From: Trichobilharzia szidati
Lineage: Eukaryota > Platyhelminthes > Trematoda > Strigeidida > Schistosomatidae
Length of the DNA stretch: 64,000 nucleotides
Assembly: GCA_944472155.2 (NCBI GenBank)
Contig: OX235271.1
Coordinates: 39,234,633-39,298,632, forward strand
Direction of reading: 5' to 3'
The position numbers and the translations under genes were made by a program. This document shows, piece by piece, positions 36,531 through 46,538 of the stretch (position 1 is its first letter; each line of letters begins with the position of its first letter). The notes below the pieces were generated by a model, which saw nothing but the letters and a program-made list of their open reading frames with translations, made no database searches and had not been told where the DNA came from.

Positions 36531-38150
36531 AGGATCTGGCTAGAAAACGACAAGGAAAGCGCCTGGAAGCCTATGAGATACAGCGCTTCTTTAGAAACAG
36601 ATAAAGCTACATCGTGGGTGAATGAAAAGTCCATTCCTCTATCCATTGAGGACTGTGGTCGTGATCTTGCCTCAGTCCAAGACTTACAAAGGGAGCACGC
36701 AGCATTAGAAAGGGATTTGACTGCGCCGGATAAAAGGATTGTTCAACTTGGAGATGGTGCTAAGGCGCTTGCACAGAAGCATCCTGATTCGCAAGACACC
36801 ATACAAGGCAAATATGACGCCTTAATTACTGCATGGGATAAGCTGAAAAGTCAGGCTGTAGATAGGAAAGGTAAACTGGAACAGTCATTCAAGATGCATC
36901 GCTTTTTGGCTGACTGGAGAGACTTGAGCATCTGGATGAATGACATGAAGACGTCAATATCGGCGGATGATTTGGCAAAGGATGTAGCTGGTGCTGAAGC
37001 CCAAGTACAGCGACATAAGGAATACACCGCTGAGATAAATTCTCGAGCTGACAGTTTCGATACATGCATGCAAGAAGGTCAGGCATTACTAAGTGTTGGC
37101 CATCCCTGTGGTGAAGACATAGTTGCTAAACTTTCTACCCTTGAAAGAGAGAGCCTCCCTGATGCAGTTGTGTGAGGAAAGACGTGAACAGCTAGAACAG
37201 TGTATGGGCCTTCAGTATTTTTACCGCGACGCTGAACAGTCGGAATCTTGGATTGGTAAGCAAGAGGCTCTCTTAGAAATAAATGATGTGGAGGACTCAC
37301 TCGATTCTGTCGAAGCACTTATAAGGAAACATGAAGACTTCGAAAAGTCACTTTTAGCACAAGAAGAAAAGATGCGACAACTTGATGAATTCGCTGCAAA
37401 CTTAATCGAATCAAACCACTATGCGGCTGCACAGGTTCATGAGATTCAGGAAGTTCTTCAAAGTAGACGAAATGCATTAAAGGAGAAAGCTCAGAACCGC
37501 CGTCAGCGTCTTGAAGATTCCCACGGTTACCAAATGTTCGATAGAGATGCATATGAAATGCAGTCATGGATATCAGGAAAACTTAGAAATGCACTTGATG
37601 AAAGTTACAAAGACTCCACGAATTTGCAAACAAAGGTGCAGAAGCATCAGAGTTTTGAGGCAGAGATACAAGCGAACCAATCCCGCGTTGAAGATATTAA
37701 AAAGACAGGTCAGGATTTGTTAAATGCAAACCACTACAACTCACCAGAAATAAAAGTAAAGATTGAACAGTTGGATGAAACTTGGTCTCATCTCGTAAAT
37801 GCCATGAGAGACAAGAAAAATTTAGGTCAAGCAAGTAGGCAACGACGGTTCGCTCGCAACGTAGAAGATGTCAAGTTATGGTTGAATAATTTTGAAGCTC
37901 AGATAGCCTCAGAGGATGTCGGTCGTGATCTAAACGGTGTGATGAACGCACAAAGGCGGCACAAGTTGCTTGAATATGATGTAGGTACTCGTCGTGAACG
38001 TATAGATGCATTCAAAGTCCAAGCTGACACGCTTGCTGCAGAAAGTCATTTCGACGCTCCTATTATCCAAGAAAAACAAAGACAGTTAGCCCAACGTTAC
38101 CATGACCTGCAAATCTCTCTACGTCAACGTCGTAAGAAGTCAAGAGATGC
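35946..38150 (+). pseudogene. Captured alpha-spectrin cDNA, about seven spectrin repeats
   Basis: Successive triple-helix repeats begin near 35949, 36261, 36575, 36891, 37207, 37524 and 37846. Each is marked by the helix-A pattern with a conserved Trp (for example LADWRDLSIWM, YRDAEQSESWI, RNVEDVKLWL). The order and sequence follow repeats 1-7 of non-erythroid alpha-spectrin, a membrane-skeleton protein. No intron interrupts 2.2 kb, so the source was spliced mRNA. The extreme N-terminus, SH3 and EF-hand regions are absent. Frameshifts near 36510, 36590 and 37140 break it. The beta-spectrin partner site at the tetramerisation end is therefore missing. Confidence 0.88.
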
Positions 38151-39582
38151 CCTTCCCTCGGACACATATTCGCAGCTTCAATGTGGTGACTATAGTGAGC
38201 TGATGAAGTTACTAGTCGATTGTTGTAAAAAATTCAAAGCACATTCGCCTAACCAAATTGAATCAGAAATGTGGCATCAGTATGCTGAAAGCTTCACTAC
38301 TGGCTCAGTAGCCACTCACAATGATGCCTTCAGGTTATGGGTTAAAGATAAGAACCCTGTTGTTGAAAAGTATATTGGGTTTATAGAGTCATACCGTGAT
38401 CCCTTTGGTGTTCGTGCAAGGTTTGAATTATTTGTCGCTGTTGTAAATAGATCAGTGTCTAAAAAACTCCAACGACTTGTGAATAATGCTGAAAGGTTGT
38501 TAACAAATTTACCATGGCCTTCTACATTTGAAAAAGTTAATTTCTTACAGCCAGACCTTACTAGTTTGGATGTAGTTACGTTTGAAACTTCTGGAATTCC
38601 TGTTGGAACTAATATTCCTAACTATGATGATGTACGACAAGTTGATGGATTTAAAAATGTTTCTTTGAATAATGTACTTAGTGTTCGTCTCGAGGATCCT
38701 AAACCAGAATTTCTACGTAATGAAGACAAACAAATGTACGTGGAACATGCTGAAAGTTCCTTTGAATCACAAGTTGGACTTCATGAACTGATGGGATATG
38801 GTTCAGGTAAACTGTTTCGGCGTGATTGTTATGGAAAACGAAATTTCCACACGAAAACTACTGAATATGTCATAAATGGAGGTCCTGTAAAAGGTTGGTG
38901 TGAACCAGGAGAAACGTATGACAGCAAGTTTTCAAACCTTTCATCTGCAATACATAAGTGTCGAGCTGAGTGCGTTGGAATTTATTTATCTGATTTACCT
39001 CTTGTTCTGGAGCAGTTCGGTCTGAATACCGACTGTCCTCAAGGCGATGTCTCAGATGTAGTCTATATTAATTGGTTGTCAATGATTCCTTCAGTTGTAA
39101 CTTCCATAGAGTTTTATTCTCCAACAGAAAATGCTGTTGACATTGGATCATGGTGTCAAGCACATTACTGTGCTTGTTATGCGATTCTGCGAGTTTTGAT
39201 TGTAGCTGACAATTTTATGGTACGTACAGATGAAGTAGTCGTTCCAAAAAGTCTTTTAACTGTGGCTCGTGCAGCAATTGGTGAATTCTTAAGGAAATTA
39301 CAATATTACAAAGGTAAAGCGAATGCTATGTATGGATATGCTTTCTTCCAACACTATAGTCAACTGCTTCCAAAATATTTGACTGATTTGCTCTGGCATA
39401 AATGGCTACGTGGATATCTTCTGATGCTACAAACAAGATCTAAGTGGTTGGATATAAAGCACAACCCACAACCTGATGATCTCGTCTTAGTTAACAGTGC
39501 TGACACACAGAGAGGTCTCTGGCGAAAGGCTATAGTTAAGCAGATGTACTATGACCAAGATGGCCGCGTCAGGACAGTGTAA
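37123..39582 (+). CDS. Chimeric ORF part 2: spectrin repeats 5-7 + DPP III + BEL/Pao integrase tail
   Basis: The longest uninterrupted frame is 819 codons. It joins, without any stop, alpha-spectrin (to about residue 343), dipeptidyl peptidase III (about 345-745), and a BEL/Pao integrase C-terminal segment (about 748-819, with YLLMLQTRSKWLDIKHN and DDLVLV). The nominal start at 37123 is only where the frame opens after a frameshift in a GAGAGA run, so the biological start would be upstream at 35643. Whether any protein is made is unknown. The fusion is mixed host and mobile-element coding, not a normal host gene. Confidence 0.75.
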   Translation: MLNFLPLKERASLMQLCEERREQLEQCMGLQYFYRDAEQSESWIGKQEALLEINDVEDSLDSVEALIRKHEDFEKSLLAQEEKMRQLDEFAANLIESNHYAAAQVHEIQEVLQSRRNALKEKAQNRRQRLEDSHGYQMFDRDAYEMQSWISGKLRNALDESYKDSTNLQTKVQKHQSFEAEIQANQSRVEDIKKTGQDLLNANHYNSPEIKVKIEQLDETWSHLVNAMRDKKNLGQASRQRRFARNVEDVKLWLNNFEAQIASEDVGRDLNGVMNAQRRHKLLEYDVGTRRERIDAFKVQADTLAAESHFDAPIIQEKQRQLAQRYHDLQISLRQRRKKSRDALPSDTYSQLQCGDYSELMKLLVDCCKKFKAHSPNQIESEMWHQYAESFTTGSVATHNDAFRLWVKDKNPVVEKYIGFIESYRDPFGVRARFELFVAVVNRSVSKKLQRLVNNAERLLTNLPWPSTFEKVNFLQPDLTSLDVVTFETSGIPVGTNIPNYDDVRQVDGFKNVSLNNVLSVRLEDPKPEFLRNEDKQMYVEHAESSFESQVGLHELMGYGSGKLFRRDCYGKRNFHTKTTEYVINGGPVKGWCEPGETYDSKFSNLSSAIHKCRAECVGIYLSDLPLVLEQFGLNTDCPQGDVSDVVYINWLSMIPSVVTSIEFYSPTENAVDIGSWCQAHYCACYAILRVLIVADNFMVRTDEVVVPKSLLTVARAAIGEFLRKLQYYKGKANAMYGYAFFQHYSQLLPKYLTDLLWHKWLRGYLLMLQTRSKWLDIKHNPQPDDLVLVNSADTQRGLWRKAIVKQMYYDQDGRVRTV
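38155..39365 (+). pseudogene. DPP3: Captured dipeptidyl peptidase III (M49) cDNA, C-terminal two thirds
   Basis: DPP III is a cytosolic zinc exopeptidase that removes dipeptides from short peptides. Family hallmarks are clear: YIGFIESYRDPFG at ~38370-38408, NIPNYDDVRQ, GFKNVSLNNVLSV, the zinc-motif region LHELMGYGSGK near 38779-38811, and CRAECVGIYL near 38958-38987. The family motif HELLGH reads HELMGY (second zinc His replaced by Tyr) and the EECRAE motif reads HKCRAE (zinc Glu replaced by Lys), so two of three zinc ligands are lost. The N-terminal lobe is missing. No introns are present. The fragment is open throughout but should be catalytically dead. Confidence 0.9.
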
Positions 39583-39700
39583 TTGAAAACTTCAACTCAA
39601 GAAGTGGAACAAGATATAAGAAGCGTATGTTTGTTGGAAGACGCAGACAACTTTATGGTTCCAGGTACAAGAAATCAACGTGGTGATCGTTCGCGGGGAG
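39366..39700 (+). pseudogene. BEL/Pao integrase C-terminal remnant and polypurine tract
   Basis: The segment LLWHKWLRGYLLMLQTRSKW and the following DDLVLVNSADTQRGLWRKAI fit the C-terminal domain found at the end of BEL/Pao pol. One in-frame TAA near 39580 splits it. Downstream the same frame continues (EDADNFMVPGTRNQRGDRS) to the LTR. GCGGGGAG at 39693-39700 is the likely purine tract priming plus-strand synthesis. Confidence 0.8.
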
Positions 39701-40094
39701 TGTTAATCGCGACAGATAGATAGACTATATGATAGACAGTTAATCAATATGATGTGACCTTCTTGTCGCGATTATTGGTCAATTTATTGTAACTCTCACC
39801 ACGTGATGTCACCTTGAATGTTCCTTTTTGTCTGTCACTCTATTTGTGTATACATGTAATTAATTGACTGTTCATTTTGTCCGTACCCTCAATACTGTTC
39901 GGTACGTTTTTGTCCTTTTTTGTAATGACAGTGGATTTGTACATTTTTCTTGGTGTAATTGTATGATTTATTTTATGTTTTAGAAACAGATAAAGTTTAA
40001 GTCAAGTCATTCTGTTTTAACTATAGTTAAGCCCAGACTCTGTGTCGTCAGTATTGAGGAAGGACTAAATCTGTAGGACAAAAATAATCCTACA
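39701..40094 (+). repeat. 3' LTR
   Basis: 394 bases, same ends as the 5' LTR, followed by the AAAT target duplication. Confidence 0.93.
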
Positions 40095-40444
40095 AAATAA
40101 TTCCCCAAAATTATTGACCACAGCAATCATCACTCAACATTGGATGCTGACCCTCACTGTTTAAGTCGACTTGTTTAGCTGAAGGCTTCCGGTCAAGCAT
40201 CCCCGCCATTTGGTACTCCGTCGTGTCACGTGCGTGCACAATTACTAGCCAGCTAAGCATTCACTTCAGCCCGCGATTTGGTCCCGAAATATATACCGTA
40301 CTTTGGACGACTAAATCTGGTCTTTTGCTTTGCCTTTGGTACTCGAAGAGCGAACACTACAGAAGTTGTTGGTATAAGATCTTGCGTTAGTATACTCCGC
40401 ACAGTTCGCGAACGTCGATACCTTCAACCTCCAAACTAGGAAAC
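40095..40444. other. Unassigned sequence between LTR and CR1 tails
   Basis: About 350 bases that I cannot assign. It may be an older insertion or diverged CR1 sequence. Confidence 0.35.
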
Positions 40445-41345
40445 TGTATCCAGGCACCCAATCCTTGTCTTAAAGGGGACTCACATATTCTAGAAAGGGT
40501 TCAAAGGAAGGCAATACGTATGGTTCTCGGCATGAATAATTCATCATACGACGAAAGACTAAAAAGTTTAAATCTCTTTTCTCTGTCATACCGTAGGTAG
40601 AGAGATTTAGTTACAATGTTTAAAATTTTAAATAATGACTACGGACCTGACCTATTCTCTCTTTTCCGTCCCAACAGGTCAGAACACCTTAGAGGACGTA
40701 ACAGGAGAGTTCAAAAGCCAAGAAGAAATCATATTTTTTGAGTAACGGTTCTCACACAGAGTCATGGTCTCTTGGAACTGACTCCCATAAGAAGTGGTGT
40801 CTGCAACCTCAACTGATTCATTCAAGAAGGGTTTAGAAGAGCACAGAAATTTACTAGAGAAGTATTAACACAGGCTCCAAGTCTTCTATCCTCAACCCAT
40901 AAATCTGAAATCTGAAACCTTTTCTCTCCATCTAGGATACATTTGCGAGGTCACCACAAGAAGGTGCTCAAACCAAGGTCGAACGAAATACGTGTGGAAT
41001 TTAGATCCTCTCACAGAGTGGTTAACGGCTGGAACTCCTTACCTAATTCCATAGTAACAGCTCCATCGGTGAACGCTTTCAAGGAAAAACTGGATCTCTG
41101 CAGAAATATATATCACAGTGGTCAACATAGGCAACAAGAGCTTCCTGTCCTTATAATCTGAATCTGAAAGCCGCTGTCGAACAAACTTCAGATTCCCATA
41201 TTGGATGGTAAAAGACTACAACTCCTTACTCGATCAAATGGCAGTAGCCTCATCTATGAAAGCTCTGTACGAGGACGGATATTTCATGAGTTAACAGCTG
41301 CTACAAATTCTTACTATCGTCTGTCATCCTGATATGAATCTAAAC
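40445..41345 (+). mobile_element. Three successive CR1-like LINE C-terminal tails
   Basis: Tail 1 (about 40445-40920) reads ILERVQRKAIRMVLG, SYDERLKSLNLFSL, LRGRNRR. Tail 2 (about 40935-41165) reads MRGHHKKVLKPRSNE, SHRVVNGWNSLPNSIVTAPS. Tail 3 (about 41166-41345) has a decayed version. Each ends in AATCTGA-type short repeats, like the octamer ends of CR1 elements. Tail 1 may be the downstream part of the LINE interrupted at 35233. Confidence 0.65.
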
Positions 41346-41845
41346 AAGTGAACAAAGTCGAATACGTCTGCTGATATACCTTTATGGAGAGCTCATATCT
41401 CTACAGAGTTGTTAGTTTTGTAGATTAAGAGAAGTAATCAGCCTAGTTTCTGATTGGGTGAAGAGGATCCAAGAATTGTTCCTTGAAAATTTATAGAAAT
41501 TAGCGCGGTTTTCAAGAATTGTGTCAACAACAAGTGGACAACTATTTTAAGAGGATGTCAGTTATTCTTCTTATTATATCTCTGGATTATACACATTTTC
41601 AACAGTAAACATAAGATACTTTATTTATTAAAAATGTCTTGCAGTAGTTCTGGAGACTATAGCGTCAATTATTAAACATATTCCCTACACAAGTTCTATG
41701 TCCCGTAAATATTTTTTTACGGATGCACTTTAAAAATATATGACTCTGTTTGGATAGGATTTTCTACCAAGTATTTTTCATCTCTACGCCTATTTTCACT
41801 CGTATTTCTGCCTTAAAGTTATACTATCTCACTCTTGAAGTCGTG
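41346..41845. other. Upstream region of the phosphatase gene
   Basis: AT-rich. It may contain the promoter and 5' UTR. No specific element is recognised. Confidence 0.35.
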
Positions 41846-42538
41846 ATGTTGGTACAAAATGATACTATGAAACATAACATCATTAAGGATGGTGAAAGTC
41901 AGCCAATTCAGGCTTCAGTTGAAATTAAACACTATCCAAAAGAAAGGTCTGCACGCAGTACCAAGCGTTCTAATCCCATACGCAGTACTGAACGTGGTCG
42001 TCAGAAGTCATTGAACATTATGCTTTGTGGCTGTTTAGTTCCGGGAACAGAGTGCACTAGCAACATAGAACACCCTCCTATTGATAACAATCGCCGACTT
42101 CTACCAACTAGTGCGATTCAGTCGATGGAGTCTCTCAGTATTTCCAGGAAGACTGGATCAAATCACTCCGTTCAACCTTCTGACACATCTGAAAACTCAA
42201 GCGTCGTCAGACTGCAACCAGTGGTCAATTTGCCTTCTTGTGCCCTTATAACAGACGCACTTCTCTCACAAACAAAACGAGTAGGTATGACAACTGAGAC
42301 TATTCCTTCCAATGGAACGAAGCGTCAAGGATGGCGAAGTTTCAGATTCAGTCGTAGGAAAGAAACAAGCGTTGGTAAGACAAAGCATTATGACCCTGTT
42401 CTTGGAACAACCGTCACGAGGCCTGTTAAAAGCAGTGCGTCCCACTCTGAGACAGAGAAAAACTCAGATGTAGACCAGTCACATGTTTTTTCACCTTTAC
42501 CAAGTCAGGCGTTGCCGGAAACTGTAAATACTGATGAG
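41846..42538 (+). CDS. CTDSP: CTD small phosphatase (SCP family), exon 1
   Basis: The first in-frame ATG after the upstream region is at 41846 (MLVQNDTMKHN), with a second at 41867. The exon encodes ~231 residues of low-complexity, Ser/Thr- and Lys/Arg-rich N-terminus and ends in phase 0 at GAG|GTGAGT. A basic segment followed by IMLCGCLVPG resembles the Cys-containing membrane-proximal region of vertebrate SCPs (inference). The N-terminus is longer than in human SCP1-3, where it is around 80-100 residues. Linkage to exon 2 rests on phase and position, so an extra unseen 5' exon is possible. Confidence 0.7.
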
Positions 42539-42679
42539 GTGAGTTCTGTGTTAACTGTGCATCTAACTATTCTAGTTTTTAATTGCTTACAAAGCCAGCT
42601 TAGGAATTGTACAAAATTTCGTCTGGCTTGGTTTGTGTAGATCATGCCAAGCAGAACTATTAACTGAACTGAGTTTTCT

Positions 42680-43190
42680 ACGTATAATTGTGCACAAGAG
42701 TGCAGGAGTCCAAGCTGTCACAGTTCACAAAACCACAAATAAGGGTAGAAATAAAAGAAATGCAGTAAAACCACAATAAACAGAAATGCACTGGAGAGAA
42801 GAGATGAGAATAAGTGGGGATTTCCAGAATCTGAAAGGTCATACGGAGCAAACAAGCCTGCTCCATTGAGATCGATTTTGAGCCATAACACAAAAAGCCT
42901 CCAGCCATTGACTCTTGACATCTCGAGGATCACATCAAGACAGTCTACACTTTTCTGTATTACTCAAACCATAGCCGACGGTCAGGTGTTTGATGAATCA
43001 GTACCATGTTCGGCTTTGAAAGCTCTGAATTCTCTTGCATCCTAAACCTATATCAGATAACATTGTTCTTCGAGGGAGGTGACGATTTGGTACAGGTGGA
43101 ACGTATAGCCATATTAATTGATAGCGCTTCATAAACCCACCGACTTTCTTACCTTCCGTAATGCTGGGTTTTGCCATATTGTTGTTGGCC
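42680..43190 (-). mobile_element. RTE-A LINE 3' fragment in intron 1
   Basis: In minus sense: HLPRRTMLSDIGLGCKRI, then decayed tail residues matching 22382-22804 in the other orientation (FQILEIPTYSHLFSPVHF in a shifted frame). It lies 140 bases past the exon 1 donor. Confidence 0.7.
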
Positions 43191-43875
43191 ATACTGCATC
43201 ACTCAGGACACGGAAATGAACACCGACATCCATAGTGAAAACAACTAGTTTTTTGTATCTACCACATTCAACTTTCACACGCTAGGCTGTGAAACCTTGT
43301 AGTTCAATCAACATTTTCTGTTCATGTTTTGTTTTGCTTAGCTTCAGTAATATAGTACTTGAATGCTGCATCATCCCAACATAAATTTAAGTAAGAGAGA
43401 CAATTAGGTGTAAGTTCTTCAGTGACCTTTCCAGTTACTCAAACATTTAAACAATAATTTGTTTGCTATGGTTTATATAAGTTGAATGCTTTCACTTAAT
43501 GAGAATTAGTTGACTGATAGTTGTCCATTTGGTTTGGTGACCGACCGTACTTTTGTGAGTCTTAGTTTAAAACATTTACAAAATATGGACTGACATTGAT
43601 ATGTTACTTTAGGTGTCTACACTTTACGTCATTATGTAGAATAAAAACAGGGAAAGAGATAACAACAGGACGTAAACAATACCGATAATCAAAGGAAAGT
43701 AATATTTATTTACATTAATAAGATTTTGAAGTCTGAGATGGTAGACAGGTAACTGAATACGGATTTGGACATTATGATGAGTACACTTGTGAAAGAATCT
43801 ACACAAAGGAGTGATTTTGACAATTTCTTCTGACAAGAGATATTCACAAAATCGTTAAATAGACAGATTTTTAAA
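43191..43875. other. Intron 1 sequence
   Basis: Nothing recognised. Confidence 0.35.
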
Positions 43876-43955
43876 TTCATGTGCGTCGGTGGCAAAGCAC
43901 ACTCTCGCCGAACATGCACATGGTCTGGGGTTCGACCCCTTGCCGACGCACACCT
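43876..43955 (+). mobile_element. SINE-1 tRNA-like head only
   Basis: GTGCGTCGGTGGCAAAGCA and the B box GGGGTTCGACCCC are present. The body and tail are missing. Confidence 0.65.
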
Positions 43956-45262
43956 GATATCTATGGTCGGCCTGCAAAATTTGGGCTACCGATATCACAT
44001 GCTGAAAATTCCATGCTTCTACCAAAAATACTGTGTGGTTTCAAGCTATAATAAAAAAAATACTGTATTGTATTGGGATTGACAGCGTTGTAATGTACGT
44101 CTGACAGTAAAAATATTACTCGGTTTTACTGCTACTTAACTGAAATAAAGGTGATTTTGACTGCAATACCTTCCTGTGCTAAAAAGGTGGGCCTAAAAAA
44201 TGTTGAATATTTTGTGCCCTGTCTAAATATGCGCCTCTTATTATTGTCAGCAACTTTTAGCAGAGAATTAATGAGGATCTATCTGAAAAATTTTACGACC
44301 AATCTAAAATCTGCTCTTTATACTCAGCGTTCACACCAATCTATTTCTAGCGTCAGATAGCTAAGGGCACTATATTTTCATGGCATAAATAGTTTACAGG
44401 TTCTCTTATGTCACCAAAAGCTTTATTTGTTTTGTTCCAGTTGCTAGTGCTTTGGTTTGTGATTTCCACATCTCAGTGTTGTTTTTGATGGGAAGTAGGT
44501 ATTGATTAGATGATGATCCCTATAAAAGTCCATGTTAACTATCACAGTGACACAAGATAACGCAGAGAATAAAGCTGACACACAACATACTTGGAATGCT
44601 GCTTACTGAATGGAACTAATGGTCAGCCTTATCCAGTGATGCCATTTGTTAGTCTCTTTACAGTGCACACATTCCAGCCGGCTTTTTCCAAGTCTTGCAG
44701 ATAGTGCCGGTTTAAAGTGTTCCAAACCTAGGATAGGTAGCCATTTTGACTTTCGCCGTACTAATTTGAAGTGCGATCTGTGGAGTGATTAGTAATTGTT
44801 GCAGGTCCAGCATTTGTATGCATGATGAACAGTTTTGTAGTGGGAAAGTGGCAATCAGTATTTTTTCCCGGGGTTTTGTTGTTCTGACATAGGTAATCCT
44901 GGGACACCGACTTTGTTGAATGTTATTGATCCATTGTAGTGATTAAAAGTAGTTTAGTTTTGTTTACAACCATGAAACAAATATATACACATATATATAC
45001 ATGTATACACTTACTATTAACTGAGTAAATAGGATATTTTAACCATTTTCTCATTTCTGATTAGTTATGTTTTCGATCGGCGGCGCATAGAATTATTAAG
45101 GTAGATGCAAGTCTACTTTATACACCTCGCATCGATGTACTTTTTCGTCGGGTAAGCTAATGAAAACTGATTATTGGTTGGTGTTAATTTCGTTTACGTT
45201 CACACTGATTTCTAGTTTATCACAGCGTTTCACTTCTCTTTCTATCCGCTTTATTTTTTAAG
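43956..45262. other. Intron 1 sequence
   Basis: No exon-like stretch or repeat recognised until the acceptor at 45261-45262. AT-rich simple sequence lies at ~44980-45010. Confidence 0.35.
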
Positions 45263-45361
45263 CATCAAACAGCCTTGCTTGGACCAAAAAGTGAAGCAGA
45301 TAAGAGTAAAAAGTGTTTTGTCATTGACTTGGATGAAACTCTTGTACACAGTTCGTTTAAG
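45263..45361 (+). CDS. CTDSP: CTD small phosphatase, exon 2 (catalytic Asp loop)
   Basis: A TTATTTTTTAAG acceptor and an AAG|GTGAGC donor bound 33 codons, phase 0 on both sides. The peptide contains VIDLDETLVHSSFK, the DxDx(T/V) signature of FCP/SCP phosphatases. The first Asp is the nucleophile that becomes phosphorylated and the second Asp is the general acid/base. SCP enzymes remove phosphate from Ser5 of the RNA polymerase II C-terminal repeat and from other nuclear targets. The N-terminal part of the exon (LLGPKSEADKSKK) matches the linker before the domain. Confidence 0.95.
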
Positions 45362-46299
45362 GTGAGCACATTTCTTCAGAATACTTATATCTTGTTATTT
45401 CACACCAATCACTTTACTTATAACTTTCTATGCATGTTAGTCATGTTTTTCTCTATCGTAGTTGTTGTCTACTTAGAACTTGAATTCGATAAGTAAGATG
45501 TTGCAATTGAACAGTTTGATATAAATTTCTGCATTATGTTGTGGCTGCCTATCACACCATCCGGTTATCCAGGCCAAAGTAGGGTTGGCTTTGGAATGTA
45601 AGTACATTGCTTAAGAGTTAAATATCCATGTCATTAATTCAGGTAAATGATATAGTTCGTTATTTTTTCCTAATGTAAATGACTTGTCACTGCATACTTT
45701 CCTCCCTATATATTTCAATTTTATTCCAACAGACCACCATTACTAAACAATCACACACAAATTAGTGGGCTTGGCGATGAGTTACATCTCTTGTGTTTGA
45801 GGGGGTACCCAGGCTTCAGTGGATAAATAAGGTTTAACACACATGTGGTGCGTAAATTTGAGAAGTGATCACCTAAACCACTAAGCTACGTCCATCCTTG
45901 CTGAAGTATGTAATTGTTTGTATTATAATTTTGGAAGTGGTGGTATGTAATGTTAGAAATGTAGTGAGCTTGTAGATGGCATTTATCAATTGATATTCGT
46001 TAAATCTTACTTGATGCATTGTTAAAGAGCCTAACAATGTCGTCTACACTAAATAATAGAATATTCAATACATTCAAAGATACTGGAGCACTAGTTAAAG
46101 TTTCTTTTCAACACAGGGACTGTTAAGTATCAGCTGACTAGCAGTCTGTTTTGATATTTCTTCTGGTTTACTTAACACGATTACTTTACTCCCTAATTAT
46201 TGTTTTAAACTCGGTAATTAATCTCTAGTTAGGTAATATTTTAAAATTAATAATTTATTGAGTGACTTTGAGTCTCATTTAACTTGCATATTATGTCAT
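45362..46299. other. Intron 2, left part
   Basis: Nothing recognised. Confidence 0.35.
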
Positions 46300-46538
46300 G
46301 TCTGACTGACTGACTGGTTTCAACGTAGAACTTTGCACAGATGTGCAGCAGTTTAAGTTGCCACACTTTATGTAGCACACAAAGCAAGAGAAGAGAGCAA
46401 AAGAAGATTCAAAAGAGAGATAATAAACAAAAATATGAAGCAAAAAATAGAAATATGGAAGAATAGAATTTTATTGGATATTATAAATCACAAAGTGAAT
46501 GCATCCGTTCCAGCCATTGAGAACGAATATTTTGAGCA
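46300..46538 (-). mobile_element. RTE-A LINE 3' terminus
   Basis: In minus sense this is the last ~235 bases of RTE-A, ending in CAGTCAGTCAGT. It directly abuts the (CCGA)n tail of the next copy. Confidence 0.7.

Larger units (their letters stand above)
35234..40094 (+). mobile_element. BEL/Pao LTR retrotransposon carrying captured alpha-spectrin and DPP III sequences
   Basis: Two 394-bp LTRs start TGTTAATCGCG and end AATCCTACA, and the 4-bp target duplication AAAT sits at 35230-35233 and 40095-40098. The left end keeps a gag-like start (Met at 35643) and the right end keeps a BEL/Pao integrase C-terminal segment and a purine tract (GCGGGGAG) against the 3' LTR. Protease, RT, RNase H and the integrase core are absent. 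Their place is taken by intronless alpha-spectrin (~35946-38150) and dipeptidyl peptidase III (~38155-39365). The element is non-autonomous and must have been moved by enzymes from another BEL/Pao copy. No typical TGG primer-binding site is visible after the 5' LTR. Confidence 0.9.

Noticed and set aside
37123..39582. An ordinary host gene with an 819-codon single exon
   Set aside because: It lies between LTRs, ends in an integrase tail and mixes two unrelated host proteins without introns.
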